Notes: generated from the sequence alone by a model not told the origin. DNA of 64,000 nucleotides from Streptomyces hilarionis (GCF_024539675.1 NZ_JAHHIT010000038.1:77076-141075), one strand, 5' to 3'. Shown: positions 17,597 through 26,286, counted from the stretch's first letter. Translations and numbers: made by a program.

Positions 17597-18607
17597 TCAG
17601 CGCTCGCTGTCGAGGTGCTCCATGGCCGCGGCCGGGTACCGCTCGCCGGCCGCCGCGTCGGCGGGCACGGCCGCCTCGATCGCCGCGAGGTCGTCGGCTT
17701 CGAGGACGACGTCCAGCGCGCCCAGCGACTCCGTGAGCCGCTCGCGGGTGCGGGCGCCGACCAGCGGGACGATGTCCTCGCCCTGGGCCAGCACCCAGGC
17801 GATGGCGAGCTGGGCCACGGAGACGCCCTTGGCCTCGGCGATCTTCCGCAACGCTTCCACCAGGGTCAGGTTGTGCTGGAGGTTGTCGCCCTGGAAGCGG
17901 GGCGAGTGGGCCCGGAAGTCGTTCGCGCCGAGCTTGCGGTCGGCGGAGAAGTGCCCGGAGATCAGGCCGCGCGAGAGGACTCCGTACGCGGTGATCGAGA
18001 TGCCCAGCTCACGGGTGGTCGGCAGGATGGACGCCTCGACGCCGCGGGTGATCAGGCCGTACTCGATCTGGAGGTCGGCGATCGGCGCGGTGGCGGCGGC
18101 CCTGCGGATCGTCTGCGCGCCGGCCTCGCTGAGGCCGATGTGCCGGACGTACCCCTGCTCGACCAGTTCGGCGATCGCGCCGACCGTCTCCTCGATCGGC
18201 ACGTCGGGGTCGACGCGGGCGATCCGGTAGACGTCGATGTGGTCGACGCCGAGACGCTGGAGGGAGTAGGAGGCGAAGTTCTTCACGGCGGCGGGCCGGC
18301 CGTCGTAGCCCGCCCAGGAGCCGTCGGGCCCGCGCAGCGCGCCGAACTTCACGCTGGTCAGCGCCTGTTCGCGCAGCGCGGGCGGGGCGGTGCGCAGGGC
18401 CTCGCCGATCAGCAGCTCGTTGTGGCCCATGCCGTAGAAGTCGCCGGTGTCGAGCAGGGTGACGCCGGCTTCCAGGGCGGCGTGGATCGTAGCGATCCCC
18501 TCGGCCCGGTCCGCGTCGCCGTACAGGGCGGACATGCCCATGCAGCCGAGACCGAGAGCGGAGACCTGGGGGCCGGTGGTGCCGAGGGAACGGGTTCGCA
18601 TCGTCAT
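17597..18607 (-). CDS. Aldo/keto reductase lacking the catalytic His
   Basis: 336 aa NADPH-dependent reductase fold. Visible are LGLGCMGMSALYG, the Asp and Tyr of the catalytic tetrad in LLDTGDFYGMGHNELL, the Lys in TSVKFG, and DPDVPIEETVGAIAELVEQG with HIGLSEA. In most relatives the strand before DPDVPIEETV reads YYQHR and supplies the catalytic His. Here it reads YRIAR, so the His is Ala. A subgroup of actinobacterial AKRs shares a similar change, as I recall. ATGs at 18607 and 18601 are both possible starts. Operon with the TetR gene. Confidence 0.9.
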   Translation of the reverse strand: MTMRTRSLGTTGPQVSALGLGCMGMSALYGDADRAEGIATIHAALEAGVTLLDTGDFYGMGHNELLIGEALRTAPPALREQALTSVKFGALRGPDGSWAGYDGRPAAVKNFASYSLQRLGVDHIDVYRIARVDPDVPIEETVGAIAELVEQGYVRHIGLSEAGAQTIRRAAATAPIADLQIEYGLITRGVEASILPTTRELGISITAYGVLSRGLISGHFSADRKLGANDFRAHSPRFQGDNLQHNLTLVEALRKIAEAKGVSVAQLAIAWVLAQGEDIVPLVGARTRERLTESLGALDVVLEADDLAAIEAAVPADAAAGERYPAAAMEHLDSER

Positions 18608-18629
18608 GCCCCCAGACTGCCATGACAGC

Positions 18630-18651
18630 TGACAGATTTCAATATCTGTCA
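18630..18651. promoter_or_regulatory. Perfect palindromic operator for the AKR-TetR operon
   Basis: TGACAGAT-TTCAAT-ATCTGTCA has perfect 8-bp arms and is AT-rich against its surroundings, 23 bases upstream of the AKR start. A further TGACAG half-site lies at 18623-18628. Size and position are typical of a TetR-family operator; the regulator at 16963-17571 is the obvious candidate. Confidence 0.75.
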
Positions 18652-18788
18652 TTCCATAGCCGCTGCTCCGCACCCGCGCGGTCGACGCGCCCGCGAGGAT
18701 GAGGACAATGGAATATGTCGGTGCGCAGTCACCTCGGCGGCGCCTGCCGCCGACCGAGCGGCCTTCCGCGCCGCCGTGGAGGCCTGTC

Positions 18789-19901
18789 ATGAGCATCCGC
18801 ATCGCCACGTTCAACATGGAGAACCTCTTCCGCCGACCCACGGCCTTCCGGCTCACCGACCCGGTGAAGCGGAAGGAGATCCTCGACGACTTCGCCGCCC
18901 TCGGCGCCCTCCTCGACAAGCCGGAATACACGGCCGACGACAAGACGAAGATCGCCGGGCTCATCGAGAAGCACCGGGCGTACGCGATCGACCCGGAGGA
19001 CCCGCCGCCCATCTACGTGAACCAGTCACGCCCGGGCAAGGACTCCGGGCTGTTCAAGCCTCCGGGGCGGGGCAGGCACCCCCACATCGAGGTCACCGCC
19101 AAGGGCCGTTCCGCCTGGGCCGGTTGGGTCGAACTGGGACAGGACGACCTCGACCTGGACACCGTGCGCAACACCGGCCGGGTGGTCTCGGAGGTCGACG
19201 CCGACGTCCTGCTCACCGTCGAGGTCGAGGACCGTCTCGCCCTGGAGCGCTTCAACTCGCAGGTGCTGGCCGGAGCGCTCGGCAGGCGGCCCTACCCCTA
19301 CGCCCTGCTGATCGACGGCAACGACAGCCGGGGCATCGACGTCGGGATCTTCAGCCGGTACCCGATCACGTCCCTGCGCACCCACATCTTCGAGACCAAC
19401 CCGGACCGTCCCGACGAGCGCCTCTTCAGCCGCGACTGTCCCGAGTTCGAGATCCGGCTCAACGGCACCCCCCTGGTGATCCTCGGCAACCACCTGAAGA
19501 GCAAGTCCAACGACGATCCGGCACTGCGGCTGGCCCAGGCCAGGCGCGTCGCGGAGATCTACCGGGCCGCACTGGAGCGCACCCCGCACGTCATCGTCGC
19601 CGGAGACCTCAACGACTTCCCCAGCAGCGACTCGGTCGTGACACTGGAGGGAGCCGGACTGCGGGACGCGATGAGCCACCGCTCCTACCGGGGACTGCCC
19701 GGCACGTTCAAGCCGTGCCAGAGCGAGCGGGACAAGATCGACTACCTGCTGATGTCGCCGGAGGTGTGGCAGGAGGTGCAGCACGTCGGCCTGGAGACCC
19801 GCGGCATCTTCGCGGACGGCATCAAGTCCTTCGACACCGTGACCTCGCCTCTCGACGCGGCCTCCGACCACGCGGCGCTCTACATGGACGTCGACCTGTA
19901 G
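18789..19901 (+). CDS. Endonuclease/exonuclease/phosphatase family protein
   Basis: 370 aa. A DNase-I-like metal-dependent phosphoesterase fold. The Asn motif is ATFNMENLF at the start, the metal Glu is in TVEVEDR (about 140), GDLNDFPSS holds the Asp/Asn pair (about 275), and SDHAALYMDVDL at the C-terminus provides the catalytic His. No signal peptide, so cytosolic unless exported by another route. The ATG at 18789 has a perfect GGAGG 6 bases upstream. The 3' end overlaps the convergent DUF397 gene by 22 bases. Nucleic acid or lipid phosphate substrates are possible. Confidence 0.85.
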   Translation: MSIRIATFNMENLFRRPTAFRLTDPVKRKEILDDFAALGALLDKPEYTADDKTKIAGLIEKHRAYAIDPEDPPPIYVNQSRPGKDSGLFKPPGRGRHPHIEVTAKGRSAWAGWVELGQDDLDLDTVRNTGRVVSEVDADVLLTVEVEDRLALERFNSQVLAGALGRRPYPYALLIDGNDSRGIDVGIFSRYPITSLRTHIFETNPDRPDERLFSRDCPEFEIRLNGTPLVILGNHLKSKSNDDPALRLAQARRVAEIYRAALERTPHVIVAGDLNDFPSSDSVVTLEGAGLRDAMSHRSYRGLPGTFKPCQSERDKIDYLLMSPEVWQEVQHVGLETRGIFADGIKSFDTVTSPLDAASDHAALYMDVDL

Positions 19902-20083
19902 GCGCCGACGAACCGGCCCCAGGCCTGCGCCCCGAACATCAGGACACCCCGGTCCGGGTCCTTGCTGTCCCGGACCGGGACGAGGGAGATCGCATTGTCG
20001 GCGACTTCGAGGCAATTGCCGCCGTCCGTGTTGCTGTAGCTGCTCTTGCGCCATGTCACGCTGCTCAGATCGGTGGCTCGCAT
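19880..20083 (-). CDS. DUF397 small protein
   Basis: 67 aa with the DUF397 signature: VTWRKSSYSNTDGGNCLEVAD near the N-terminus (as WRKSSYSNTDGGNCLEVA), then VPVRDSKDP and AWGRFVGAYR. Actinomycete genomes carry many such proteins, each paired with an XRE regulator of the Scr1/WhiJ type. Here the start lies 19 bases inside the upstream regulator gene. The pair is thought to act as a regulator and small modulator in development or antibiotic control; a specific role is not known. Confidence 0.92.
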   Translation of the reverse strand: MRATDLSSVTWRKSSYSNTDGGNCLEVADNAISLVPVRDSKDPDRGVLMFGAQAWGRFVGAYRSTSM

Positions 20084-20907
20084 GGCAAATCCTCCAACAT
20101 ACGCAAGATGAACGACTGCGACTCGGCCGGGCCCAACGCCAGGTCACGTACCGCATCATATGTGCGGTGCAGACGCTCAACCCTGCCCGATTCCTCGATC
20201 AGTTCACCGCGTACGTCGTTTTCGACATAGGCCACGGTACGGCCGTCCAACAGCCGCAGGAACATCGTGTCCGTGTTCATCAGGCCGTGCGGGCCGATGC
20301 CGAACGGCAACACGTGGAGCGTGATGTTGCTGCACCCCGCAGCATCCAACAGGAACTCCAACTGCCTTCGCCATTGGCGGAGTTCACGTAGCGAGTTACG
20401 CAGCACGGCCTCGGCGAGGATCGCCCGGAACGGTGGAGCCTCCTCCCCTTCAAGCAGCTTCCGCCGACGAGTGCGCGCCTCGATCTGCTGCTCCAACTCC
20501 TCCCCCTTGAGGCCGCCCGCCACGAGAGCCTCGCGCACATAACCGTCTGCCTGGAGAAGTCCCGGCGGCGCACTCACCGAGTACTGCCATAGACCGACCG
20601 CCTCCGCCTCCAGCGCCATGTACCGCCGATACTGCTCCTTGAACTGCGAAGGGTCGGCGACCGCCAGCTCCCACAGCGTGAGCAGCATCGAGCCCGTCCC
20701 GTAGTGCTGGTCCAGCGCCTCCACGACCTCGGGGCTGCCCAGGCTCTGGCCGCCCTCCATCTTGCCGAAGGTGGACGCCGTCCAGCCCAGTACCTCCTCC
20801 AGTTGCCGCAGACTGTCCCCCTTGGCCGCCCTCAGCAGGCGCAGCTCCTCCGCGAACCGCCGTCGGGGTTCCTGGCTCCGCCCCGTGACCACCCGCCTCG
20901 CCGGCAT
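20065..20907 (-). CDS. XRE-family regulator with DUF5753 (Scr1-type) domain
   Basis: 280 aa from the ATG at 20907, chosen because GGAAGGGG lies upstream; an ATG at 20928 is in frame. The HTH is at about 15-65 (FAEELRLLRAAKGDSLRQLE, EVLGWTASTFGKMEGGQ). The DUF5753 domain (about 95-275) includes YSVSAPPGLLQADGYVREAL, ILAEAVLRN and VLPFGIGPHGLMNTDTMFL. It overlaps the DUF397 gene at its 3' end. An upstream inverted repeat at 21031-21061 separates it from a divergent 126-aa gene, a three-gene layout common in Streptomyces. Confidence 0.92.
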   Translation of the reverse strand: MPARRVVTGRSQEPRRRFAEELRLLRAAKGDSLRQLEEVLGWTASTFGKMEGGQSLGSPEVVEALDQHYGTGSMLLTLWELAVADPSQFKEQYRRYMALEAEAVGLWQYSVSAPPGLLQADGYVREALVAGGLKGEELEQQIEARTRRRKLLEGEEAPPFRAILAEAVLRNSLRELRQWRRQLEFLLDAAGCSNITLHVLPFGIGPHGLMNTDTMFLRLLDGRTVAYVENDVRGELIEESGRVERLHRTYDAVRDLALGPAESQSFILRMLEDLPCEPPI

Positions 20908-21030
20908 CCCGTCCCGCCCCTTCCGCATTTGTGGAATTTGCGCCGCCGAACGCCTACGAAGCCCTCGTCGACGGCATGTCCGCCCCGCCCGGAAGGCATC
21001 CTGACCTCAACCCCCCACCACCCAGAGTAT

Positions 21031-21061
21031 CCCAACCTTCACATTGAGTAAGGAAGTTGGG
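21031..21061. promoter_or_regulatory. Inverted repeat in the XRE / 126-aa gene divergent promoter
   Basis: CCCAAC (21031-21036) and GTTGGG (21056-21061) are perfect 6-bp arms with a 19-nt AT-rich spacer that contains GAGTAAGG. The repeat ends 17 bases before the ATG at 21079. It is a candidate site for the divergent XRE regulator. Confidence 0.5.
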
Positions 21062-21078
21062 TAAAAGGAGCGGACGAC

Positions 21079-21459
21079 ATGGAGCACGAACCCGGCACCC
21101 TGCTCTACGACCCGGCGACGGACCGGGTCGGCGAGTACCAGGACCGCTCCGGCCCCTACGCGATGCTGCGCCCGGTCGGCGGCGGCCGGGAGTGGCAGGC
21201 CGATCCGGCCGGGCTGCGGCCGGCGACCGAGCGCGAGCGGCTGCGCGCCGGAGTGCGGGCGGCGAACGCGCGGGCGCGCACCGACGGGCCGTTCATGCTG
21301 GGCCTGCGCCGACCGCCCCAGCCGGCCGAGGGCTGTCCGGAGTGCGCCGAGCTCGCGTCGTGCCGGGCGAAGGCGCGCGCGGTGCACGACTACAGCGCGG
21401 AGACCGACGCCGACGTCCTGCTCCGGGCGCATCTGCGGGAGCGGCATCCCGAGGGATAG
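21079..21459 (+). CDS. Conserved hypothetical protein with a Cys/His cluster
   Basis: 126 aa. The N-terminal half is MEHEPGTLLYDPATDRVGEY and resembles a small beta-rich domain. The C-terminal half has CPECAELASCRAKARAVHDY and ends in HLRERHPEG, so three Cys and several His residues could bind a metal. AAAGGAG lies 8 bases before the ATG. Divergent from the XRE-DUF397 pair. Small proteins of this look occur beside XRE genes in Streptomyces, but I know of no function. Confidence 0.75.
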   Translation: MEHEPGTLLYDPATDRVGEYQDRSGPYAMLRPVGGGREWQADPAGLRPATERERLRAGVRAANARARTDGPFMLGLRRPPQPAEGCPECAELASCRAKARAVHDYSAETDADVLLRAHLRERHPEG

Positions 21460-21473
21460 CGCCAGGCACGGCG

Positions 21474-21513
21474 CGAGGCCGGCCCCGACGGGATTCCGTC
21501 GGGGCCGGCCTCG
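21474..21513. terminator. Long perfect hairpin, bidirectional terminator
   Basis: An 18-bp perfect stem (21474-21491 with 21496-21513) closes a GATT loop between the converging 126-aa gene (stop 21459) and glyS (stop 21539). The stem is symmetric, so it can serve both strands. No T-run is present. Confidence 0.85.
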
Positions 21514-21538
21514 GTCTGTCGCTGCGCGCCGTGGGCGG

Positions 21539-22921
21539 CTACGCGCCGATCAGGCGGGCGGCCAGGTAGCCCTCGATCTGGTCCAGCGACACGCGCTCCT
21601 GCTTCATCGAGTCGCGCTCGCGGACGGTGACCGCGTTGTCGTCGAGGGTGTCGAAGTCGACCGTGACGCAGAACGGCGTGCCGATCTCGTCCTGGCGGCG
21701 GTAGCGGCGGCCGATGGCGCCGGCGTCGTCGAACTCGATGTTCCAGTTCTGGCGCAGCGCGGCGGCGAGACCCTTGGCCTTCGGCGACAGCTCCGGGTTG
21801 CGGGAGAGCGGCAGGACCGCGACCTTCACCGGGGCGAGGCGGTGGTCGAGGCGCAGCACCGTGCGCTTCTCCAGCTTGCCCTTGGCGTTGGGGGCCTCGT
21901 CCTCGATGTAGGCGTCGAGGAGGAACGCCAGCATCGCGCGGCCGACACCGGCCGCGGGCTCGATGACGTACGGCGTCCAGCGCTCGCCGGCCTCCTGGTC
22001 GAAGTAGGAGAGGTCCTGGCCGGAGGCCTTGGCGTGGGCGGAGAGGTCGTAGTCGGTGCGGTTGGCGACGCCCTCGAGCTCACCCCACTCGTTCCCGCCG
22101 AACTGGAAGCGGTACTCGATGTCGGCGGTGCGCTTGGAGTAGTGGGAGAGCTTCTCCTTCGGGTGGTCGTACCACCGCATGTTCTCCTCGCGCAGGCCCA
22201 GGCCGGTGTACCAATTCCAGCGCTGCTCCATCCAGTACTCCTGCCACTTCTCGTCCTCGCCCGGCTTGACGAAGAACTCCATCTCCATCTGCTCGAACTC
22301 GCGGGTGCGGAAGATGAAGTTGCCGGGCGTGATCTCGTTGCGGAAGGACTTGCCCATCTGGGCGATGCCGAACGGCGGCTTGCGGCGCGAAGTGGTCTGC
22401 ACCTGGGCGAAGTTGGTGAAGATGCCCTGGGCGGTCTCGGGGCGCAGGTAGGCGATGGAGCCGGTGTCCTGCGTGGGACCGAGGTGGGTGGAGAGCAGGC
22501 CCGAGAACTGCTTGGGCTCGGTGAACTGGCCCTTGTTGCCGCAGTTGGGGCAGTTCACGTCCGCCAGGCCGTTGGCCGGCGGGCGGTTGTGCTTGGCCTC
22601 GTACGCCTCTTCCAGGTGGTCCGCGCGGAACCGCTTGTGGCAGGAGGTGCACTCGGTCAGCGGGTCGGAGAAGGTGGCGACGTGACCGGAGGCCACCCAG
22701 ACCTCGGGGGCCAGGATGACGGACGAGTCGATGCCGACCACGTCCTCGCGCGACGTCACCATGTAGCGCCACCACTGGCGCTTCAGGTTCTCCTTGAGCT
22801 CGACACCCAGCGGTCCGTAGTCCCAGGCGGCCTTCTGGCCGCCGTAGATCTCACTGCACGGGAATACGAAGCCACGGCGCTTGCTCAGGCTGACGATGGT
22901 GTCGATCTTGTCGGCGGCCAC
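21539..22921 (-). CDS. glyS: Glycine--tRNA ligase
   Basis: 460 aa, the single-chain alpha2-type bacterial/eukaryotic-like GlyRS. It charges tRNA-Gly in the cytoplasm. Visible features are [18 protein letters not shown] at the N-terminus, [16 protein letters not shown], and a zinc site CTSCHKRF with CPNCGNKG (about 97-145). Class II motif 2 is [20 protein letters not shown], and motif 3 is in the [14 protein letters not shown] region. The C-terminal anticodon-binding domain starts near [12 protein letters not shown]. It is a single gene transcribed away from the zinc uptake operon. Confidence 0.97.
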   Translation of the reverse strand: MAADKIDTIVSLSKRRGFVFPCSEIYGGQKAAWDYGPLGVELKENLKRQWWRYMVTSREDVVGIDSSVILAPEVWVASGHVATFSDPLTECTSCHKRFRADHLEEAYEAKHNRPPANGLADVNCPNCGNKGQFTEPKQFSGLLSTHLGPTQDTGSIAYLRPETAQGIFTNFAQVQTTSRRKPPFGIAQMGKSFRNEITPGNFIFRTREFEQMEMEFFVKPGEDEKWQEYWMEQRWNWYTGLGLREENMRWYDHPKEKLSHYSKRTADIEYRFQFGGNEWGELEGVANRTDYDLSAHAKASGQDLSYFDQEAGERWTPYVIEPAAGVGRAMLAFLLDAYIEDEAPNAKGKLEKRTVLRLDHRLAPVKVAVLPLSRNPELSPKAKGLAAALRQNWNIEFDDAGAIGRRYRRQDEIGTPFCVTVDFDTLDDNAVTVRERDSMKQERVSLDQIEGYLAARLIGA

Positions 22922-23113
22922 GGTGCTCTCTTCATAACGACGACGGGCGACGAAGCGAGGTGCTTCCAGCGAAGACTTCAGGGTACCGGCGGGGACTCCC
23001 CCTCGACCAAATCGGGCCCCCGAGCACCGGGGCCATACCGCAGCCCTTCGGGCTTACCGGGCCCTTGCCCCTCCCTTGCCCCTCAGCTTGTTGACAACGG
23101 TTTCCATATTTGT

Positions 23114-23128
23114 TGAAAATGAGTGTCA
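23114..23128. promoter_or_regulatory. Zur box overlapping the znuA start
   Basis: TGAAAATGAGTGTCA differs at two positions from the TGAAAATGATTTTCA form of the Streptomyces Zur box (from memory). A TTGACA hexamer at 23091-23096 is a good -35; the -10 would fall inside the box at about 23114-23120. Zinc-loaded Zur bound here would block RNA polymerase. The zur gene is the fourth gene of this cluster. Confidence 0.75.
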
Positions 23129-24084
23129 TGAACGCACGACGACTCATATCCGGAACGGCTGTCGCGGCGGCCGCCGCCCTCGGCCTCGGCTCCCTCTCCG
23201 CCTGCTCCTCCGACAGCGCGGCCGCGGGCAACACGGACAAGTTCGACGTCGTCGCGTCGTTCTACCCGATGGCCTTCCTCGCCGAGCGGATAGGCGGGGA
23301 CCACGTCCACGTCACCAGCCTCACCCAGCCCGGCCAGGAACCGCACGACCTGGAGATCAGCGCCCGGCAGACCGCCGCGCTCCAGGAGTCCGACGCGGCG
23401 CTCTACCTGAAGAACCTCCAACCCTCCGTCGACGACGCGGTGGCCCAGTCCGAGGTCAAGACCAAGATCGACGCCGCCTCCCTCACCACGCTGGAGAAGC
23501 ACGGCAACGAGGTCGGCGGCCACGCGGCCGAGCACGACGACCACGCGGACGAGGAGCTGTCCGGCCTCGACCCGCACATCTGGCTCGACCCCGTCCGCTA
23601 CGCCCAGGTCGCCGAGGGCGTCGGCAAGGCCTTCGAGAAGGCCGACCCCGCCCACGCGGCCGACTACAAGACCAACACCGCGGCCCTGGTGAAGCAACTC
23701 GGCGATCTGAACACCGAGTTCGAGAAGGGCCTCGCGCACACGAGGACCAGGGTCTTCGTCACCACCCACGCCGCCTTCGGCTACCTCGCCGAGCGCTACG
23801 GCCTGACCGAGGAGGCCATCAACGGCCTCGACCCCGAGTCGGAGCCCAGCGCCGCACGGGTCAGGGAACTTGAGAAGATGACGAAGGCGGACGGCGTCAC
23901 CACCGTGTTCTACGAGACGCTCGTCAGCGACAAGACCGCGAGGACCATCGCCTCCGACGCGCACCTCAGGACCGACGTCCTCGACCCGATCGAGGGCATC
24001 ACGAAGAAGTCCCGCGGCACGGACTACTTCGCGGTCCAGCGAGCCAACCTCAAGGCGCTTCAGACGGCCCTGGGAACCAAGTGA
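23128..24084 (+). CDS. znuA: Zinc ABC transporter, substrate-binding lipoprotein
   Basis: 318 aa from the ATG at 23128. An ATG at 23119 is also in frame, but the mRNA probably begins close to 23128, giving a leaderless message. The lipoprotein signal is MNARRLISG then LGLGSLSAC with the lipobox Cys near residue 26. Cluster A-I metal-binding features are FYPMAFLAERIGGDHV, GQEPHDLEISAR (His ligand), a His/Asp-rich loop (HAAEHDDHAD), DPHIWLDP and THAAFGYLAERYG. It captures Zn outside the membrane and feeds the permease encoded downstream. The stop overlaps znuC (GTGA). Confidence 0.95.
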   Translation: MNARRLISGTAVAAAAALGLGSLSACSSDSAAAGNTDKFDVVASFYPMAFLAERIGGDHVHVTSLTQPGQEPHDLEISARQTAALQESDAALYLKNLQPSVDDAVAQSEVKTKIDAASLTTLEKHGNEVGGHAAEHDDHADEELSGLDPHIWLDPVRYAQVAEGVGKAFEKADPAHAADYKTNTAALVKQLGDLNTEFEKGLAHTRTRVFVTTHAAFGYLAERYGLTEEAINGLDPESEPSAARVRELEKMTKADGVTTVFYETLVSDKTARTIASDAHLRTDVLDPIEGITKKSRGTDYFAVQRANLKALQTALGTK

Positions 24085-24878
24085 CCATTACGGAGGGCGT
24101 CATGGACGCGAAGGCCGAGTCCGTCATCTCACTGCGCGGCGTCCGCGCGGAACTGGGTTCGCGCCCCGTGCTGCGGGGCGTCGACCTCACCGTGCGGCGC
24201 GGTGAGGTCGTCGCCCTGCTCGGCGCGAACGGCTCCGGCAAGTCCACGGCCGTGCGCAGCGTCATCGGACAGGTGGCGATCGGCGCGGGCGAGATCGAGC
24301 TGTTCGGCGTCCCGCACCGCCGGTTCCGGGACTGGGCGCGCGTCGGATACGTCCCGCAGCGCACCACGGCCGCGGGCGGCGTCCCGGCCACGGTGACCGA
24401 GGTCGTCTCCTCGGGCCGCCTCTCGCGCACCCGCTTCGGCGTCTTCCGCAAGGCCGACCACGCGGCCGTGCGCCACGCCCTGGAGCTGGTCGGCATGGCC
24501 GACCGCGCCAAGGACAGCGTCGACGCCCTCTCCGGCGGCCAGCACCAGCGCGTGCTGATCGCCCGCGCGCTCGCCGCCGCACCCGAACTGCTGATCATGG
24601 ACGAGCCGATGGCCGGCGTCGACCTGGCCAGCCAGGAGGTGCTGGCGCACACCCTGCGCGAGCAGGTCGCGGCCGGCACGACCGTCCTGCTGGTCCTGCA
24701 CGAACTGGGCCCGCTGGAGCCCCTCATCGACCGGGCGGTCGTCCTGCGCGACGGCTGCGTCCTGCACGACGGGCCGCCCCCGCGGGCCGTCGGGCAGCAC
24801 GCCCTCCCCGGCCACGACCATGTGCACCCGCACGCACCCGCGGGCGCCGAACCGATCCGCACGGGACTGCTGAGCTGA
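24081..24878 (+). CDS. znuC: Zinc ABC transporter, ATP-binding protein
   Basis: 265 aa. Walker A is GANGSGKST (about residue 50), the signature is LSGGQHQR, Walker B is LLIMDEP, and the switch His is in LLVLHELG. The C-terminal tail is His-rich (GQHALPGHDHVHPHAPAG), a frequent trait of zinc transporter ATPases. The GTG at 24081 overlaps the znuA stop; an ATG at 24102 with GGAGGG upstream is an alternative start. It hydrolyses ATP on the cytoplasmic face to drive zinc import. Confidence 0.95.
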   Translation: MTITEGVMDAKAESVISLRGVRAELGSRPVLRGVDLTVRRGEVVALLGANGSGKSTAVRSVIGQVAIGAGEIELFGVPHRRFRDWARVGYVPQRTTAAGGVPATVTEVVSSGRLSRTRFGVFRKADHAAVRHALELVGMADRAKDSVDALSGGQHQRVLIARALAAAPELLIMDEPMAGVDLASQEVLAHTLREQVAAGTTVLLVLHELGPLEPLIDRAVVLRDGCVLHDGPPPRAVGQHALPGHDHVHPHAPAGAEPIRTGLLS

Positions 24879-25780
24879 TGGACCTCCTGAACTACGCCTT
24901 CATGCAGCGGGCGCTGCTCGCCGCGGTCCTGGTCGGCATCACCGCGCCCGCCGTCGGCATCTACCTCGTCCAGCGCCGCCAGGCCCTCATGGGCGACGGC
25001 ATCGGCCACGTCGCCATGACCGGCGTCGGCCTCGGCTTCCTGCTCTCCTGGTCCCCGGTCTGGATGGCCACGGCCGTCTCCGTCCTGGGCGCGGTGATCA
25101 TGGAACTCATCCGCTGGTACGGCAAGACCCGCGGCGACATCGCGCTCGCCATGCTCTTCTACGGCGGCATGGCCGGCGGCGTGATGTTCATCAACCTCGC
25201 GCCGGGCGGCTCCAACGCCAACCTCACCTCGTACCTCTTCGGCTCGCTGTCGACGGTGTCGGAATCCGACGTGACGGCGATCTGCCTGCTCGCGGCGTTC
25301 GTGGTCCTGGTCACCCTGGGCCTGCGCCGCCAGTTGTTCGCGGTCAGCCAGGACGAGGAGTTCGCGCGGGTGACCGGCCTGCCGGTGCGCGCCCTGAACC
25401 TGCTGACGGCCGTCACGGCGGCGGTGACGGTGACCGTGGCGATGCGCGTGGTGGGCCTGCTGCTGGTCTCGGCCCTGATGGTCGTCCCGGTGGCCGCGGC
25501 CCAGCAGCTCAGCCGCAGCTTCGCCGCGACCTTCGCGATCGCGGTGGCCATCGGCGTGACGGTGACCATCGGCGGCACCGTCACCTCCTACTACCAGGAC
25601 GTCCCGCCCGGCGCGACGATCGTGCTGCTGACCATCGCCGCGTTCGTCGCGCTGAGCCTGCTGGCCGCCCCGCTGGCCCGGCGCCGCGCCCGCGCGCTGG
25701 CGGCGGCGCACCCGGCCGGCGACCCCGCGGAGTGTGCGATTCCGGCCACCCGAGCCCCCGGCGACGAAGTCGGCGTCTGA
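24878..25780 (+). CDS. znuB: Zinc ABC transporter, permease
   Basis: 300 aa, ABC-3 family integral membrane protein with about eight hydrophobic segments. Family hallmarks are MQRALLAAVLVGITAPAVG, LVQRRQALMGDGIGHVAMTG (coupling region) and RVVGLLLVSALMVVPVAAAQ. The start ATG shares one base with the znuC stop (TGATG), so translation is coupled. The C-terminal tail is cytoplasmic and charged. Confidence 0.95.
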   Translation: MDLLNYAFMQRALLAAVLVGITAPAVGIYLVQRRQALMGDGIGHVAMTGVGLGFLLSWSPVWMATAVSVLGAVIMELIRWYGKTRGDIALAMLFYGGMAGGVMFINLAPGGSNANLTSYLFGSLSTVSESDVTAICLLAAFVVLVTLGLRRQLFAVSQDEEFARVTGLPVRALNLLTAVTAAVTVTVAMRVVGLLLVSALMVVPVAAAQQLSRSFAATFAIAVAIGVTVTIGGTVTSYYQDVPPGATIVLLTIAAFVALSLLAAPLARRRARALAAAHPAGDPAECAIPATRAPGDEVGV

Positions 25781-25839
25781 CCGCGCACAGGCCGGGCTGG
25801 CACAATGGCCCGGCAAGCCGCAGACGTGAGGAGACAACG

Positions 25840-26259
25840 GTGACGACCGCTGGACCGCCCGTGAAGGGCCGCGCCACCCGGCAGCGCGCCGCCGTGGCGG
25901 CGGCGCTCGACGAGGTGGACGAGTTCCGCAGCGCGCAGGATCTGCACGACATGCTCAAGCACAAGGGCGACTCGGTCGGCCTGACCACCGTCTACCGCAC
26001 CCTTCAGTCCCTCGCCGACGCGGGCGAGGTCGACGTCCTGCGCACATCCGACGGCGAGTCCGTGTACCGCCGCTGCTCCACCGGCGAGCACCACCACCAC
26101 CTCGTCTGCCGCGTCTGCGGCAAGGCCGTGGAGGTGGAGGGCCCGGCGGTCGAGACATGGGCCGAGGCCATCGCCGCCGAACACGGCTACGTGAACGTGG
26201 CCCACACCGTGGAGATCTTCGGCACCTGCGCGGACTGCGCGGCGACCGCCGCGAGCTGA
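25840..26259 (+). CDS. zur: Zinc uptake regulator Zur (Fur family)
   Basis: 139 aa. The N-terminal winged helix has RATRQRAAVAAALDEVDEFRSAQ and SVGLTTVYRTLQSLADAGE for DNA binding. The C-terminal dimer/metal domain has GEHHHHLVCRVCGKAVEVEG and FGTCADCAATAAS, giving the two CxxC pairs of the structural zinc site. The GTG at 25840 has GAGGAG 6 bases upstream; the frame is open further upstream without conserved sequence. It sits 59 bp after znuB and should repress the cluster through the box at 23114. Confidence 0.95.
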   Translation: MTTAGPPVKGRATRQRAAVAAALDEVDEFRSAQDLHDMLKHKGDSVGLTTVYRTLQSLADAGEVDVLRTSDGESVYRRCSTGEHHHHLVCRVCGKAVEVEGPAVETWAEAIAAEHGYVNVAHTVEIFGTCADCAATAAS

Positions 26260-26286
26260 CCCGCCGCCCCGCCCCCGGCCGAGCAC

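Noticed and set aside
22922-23090. A possible T-box or riboswitch upstream of glyS
   Set aside because: Short GC-rich stems are present, but no T-box TGGN bulge with terminator/antiterminator or other known riboswitch core could be made out.
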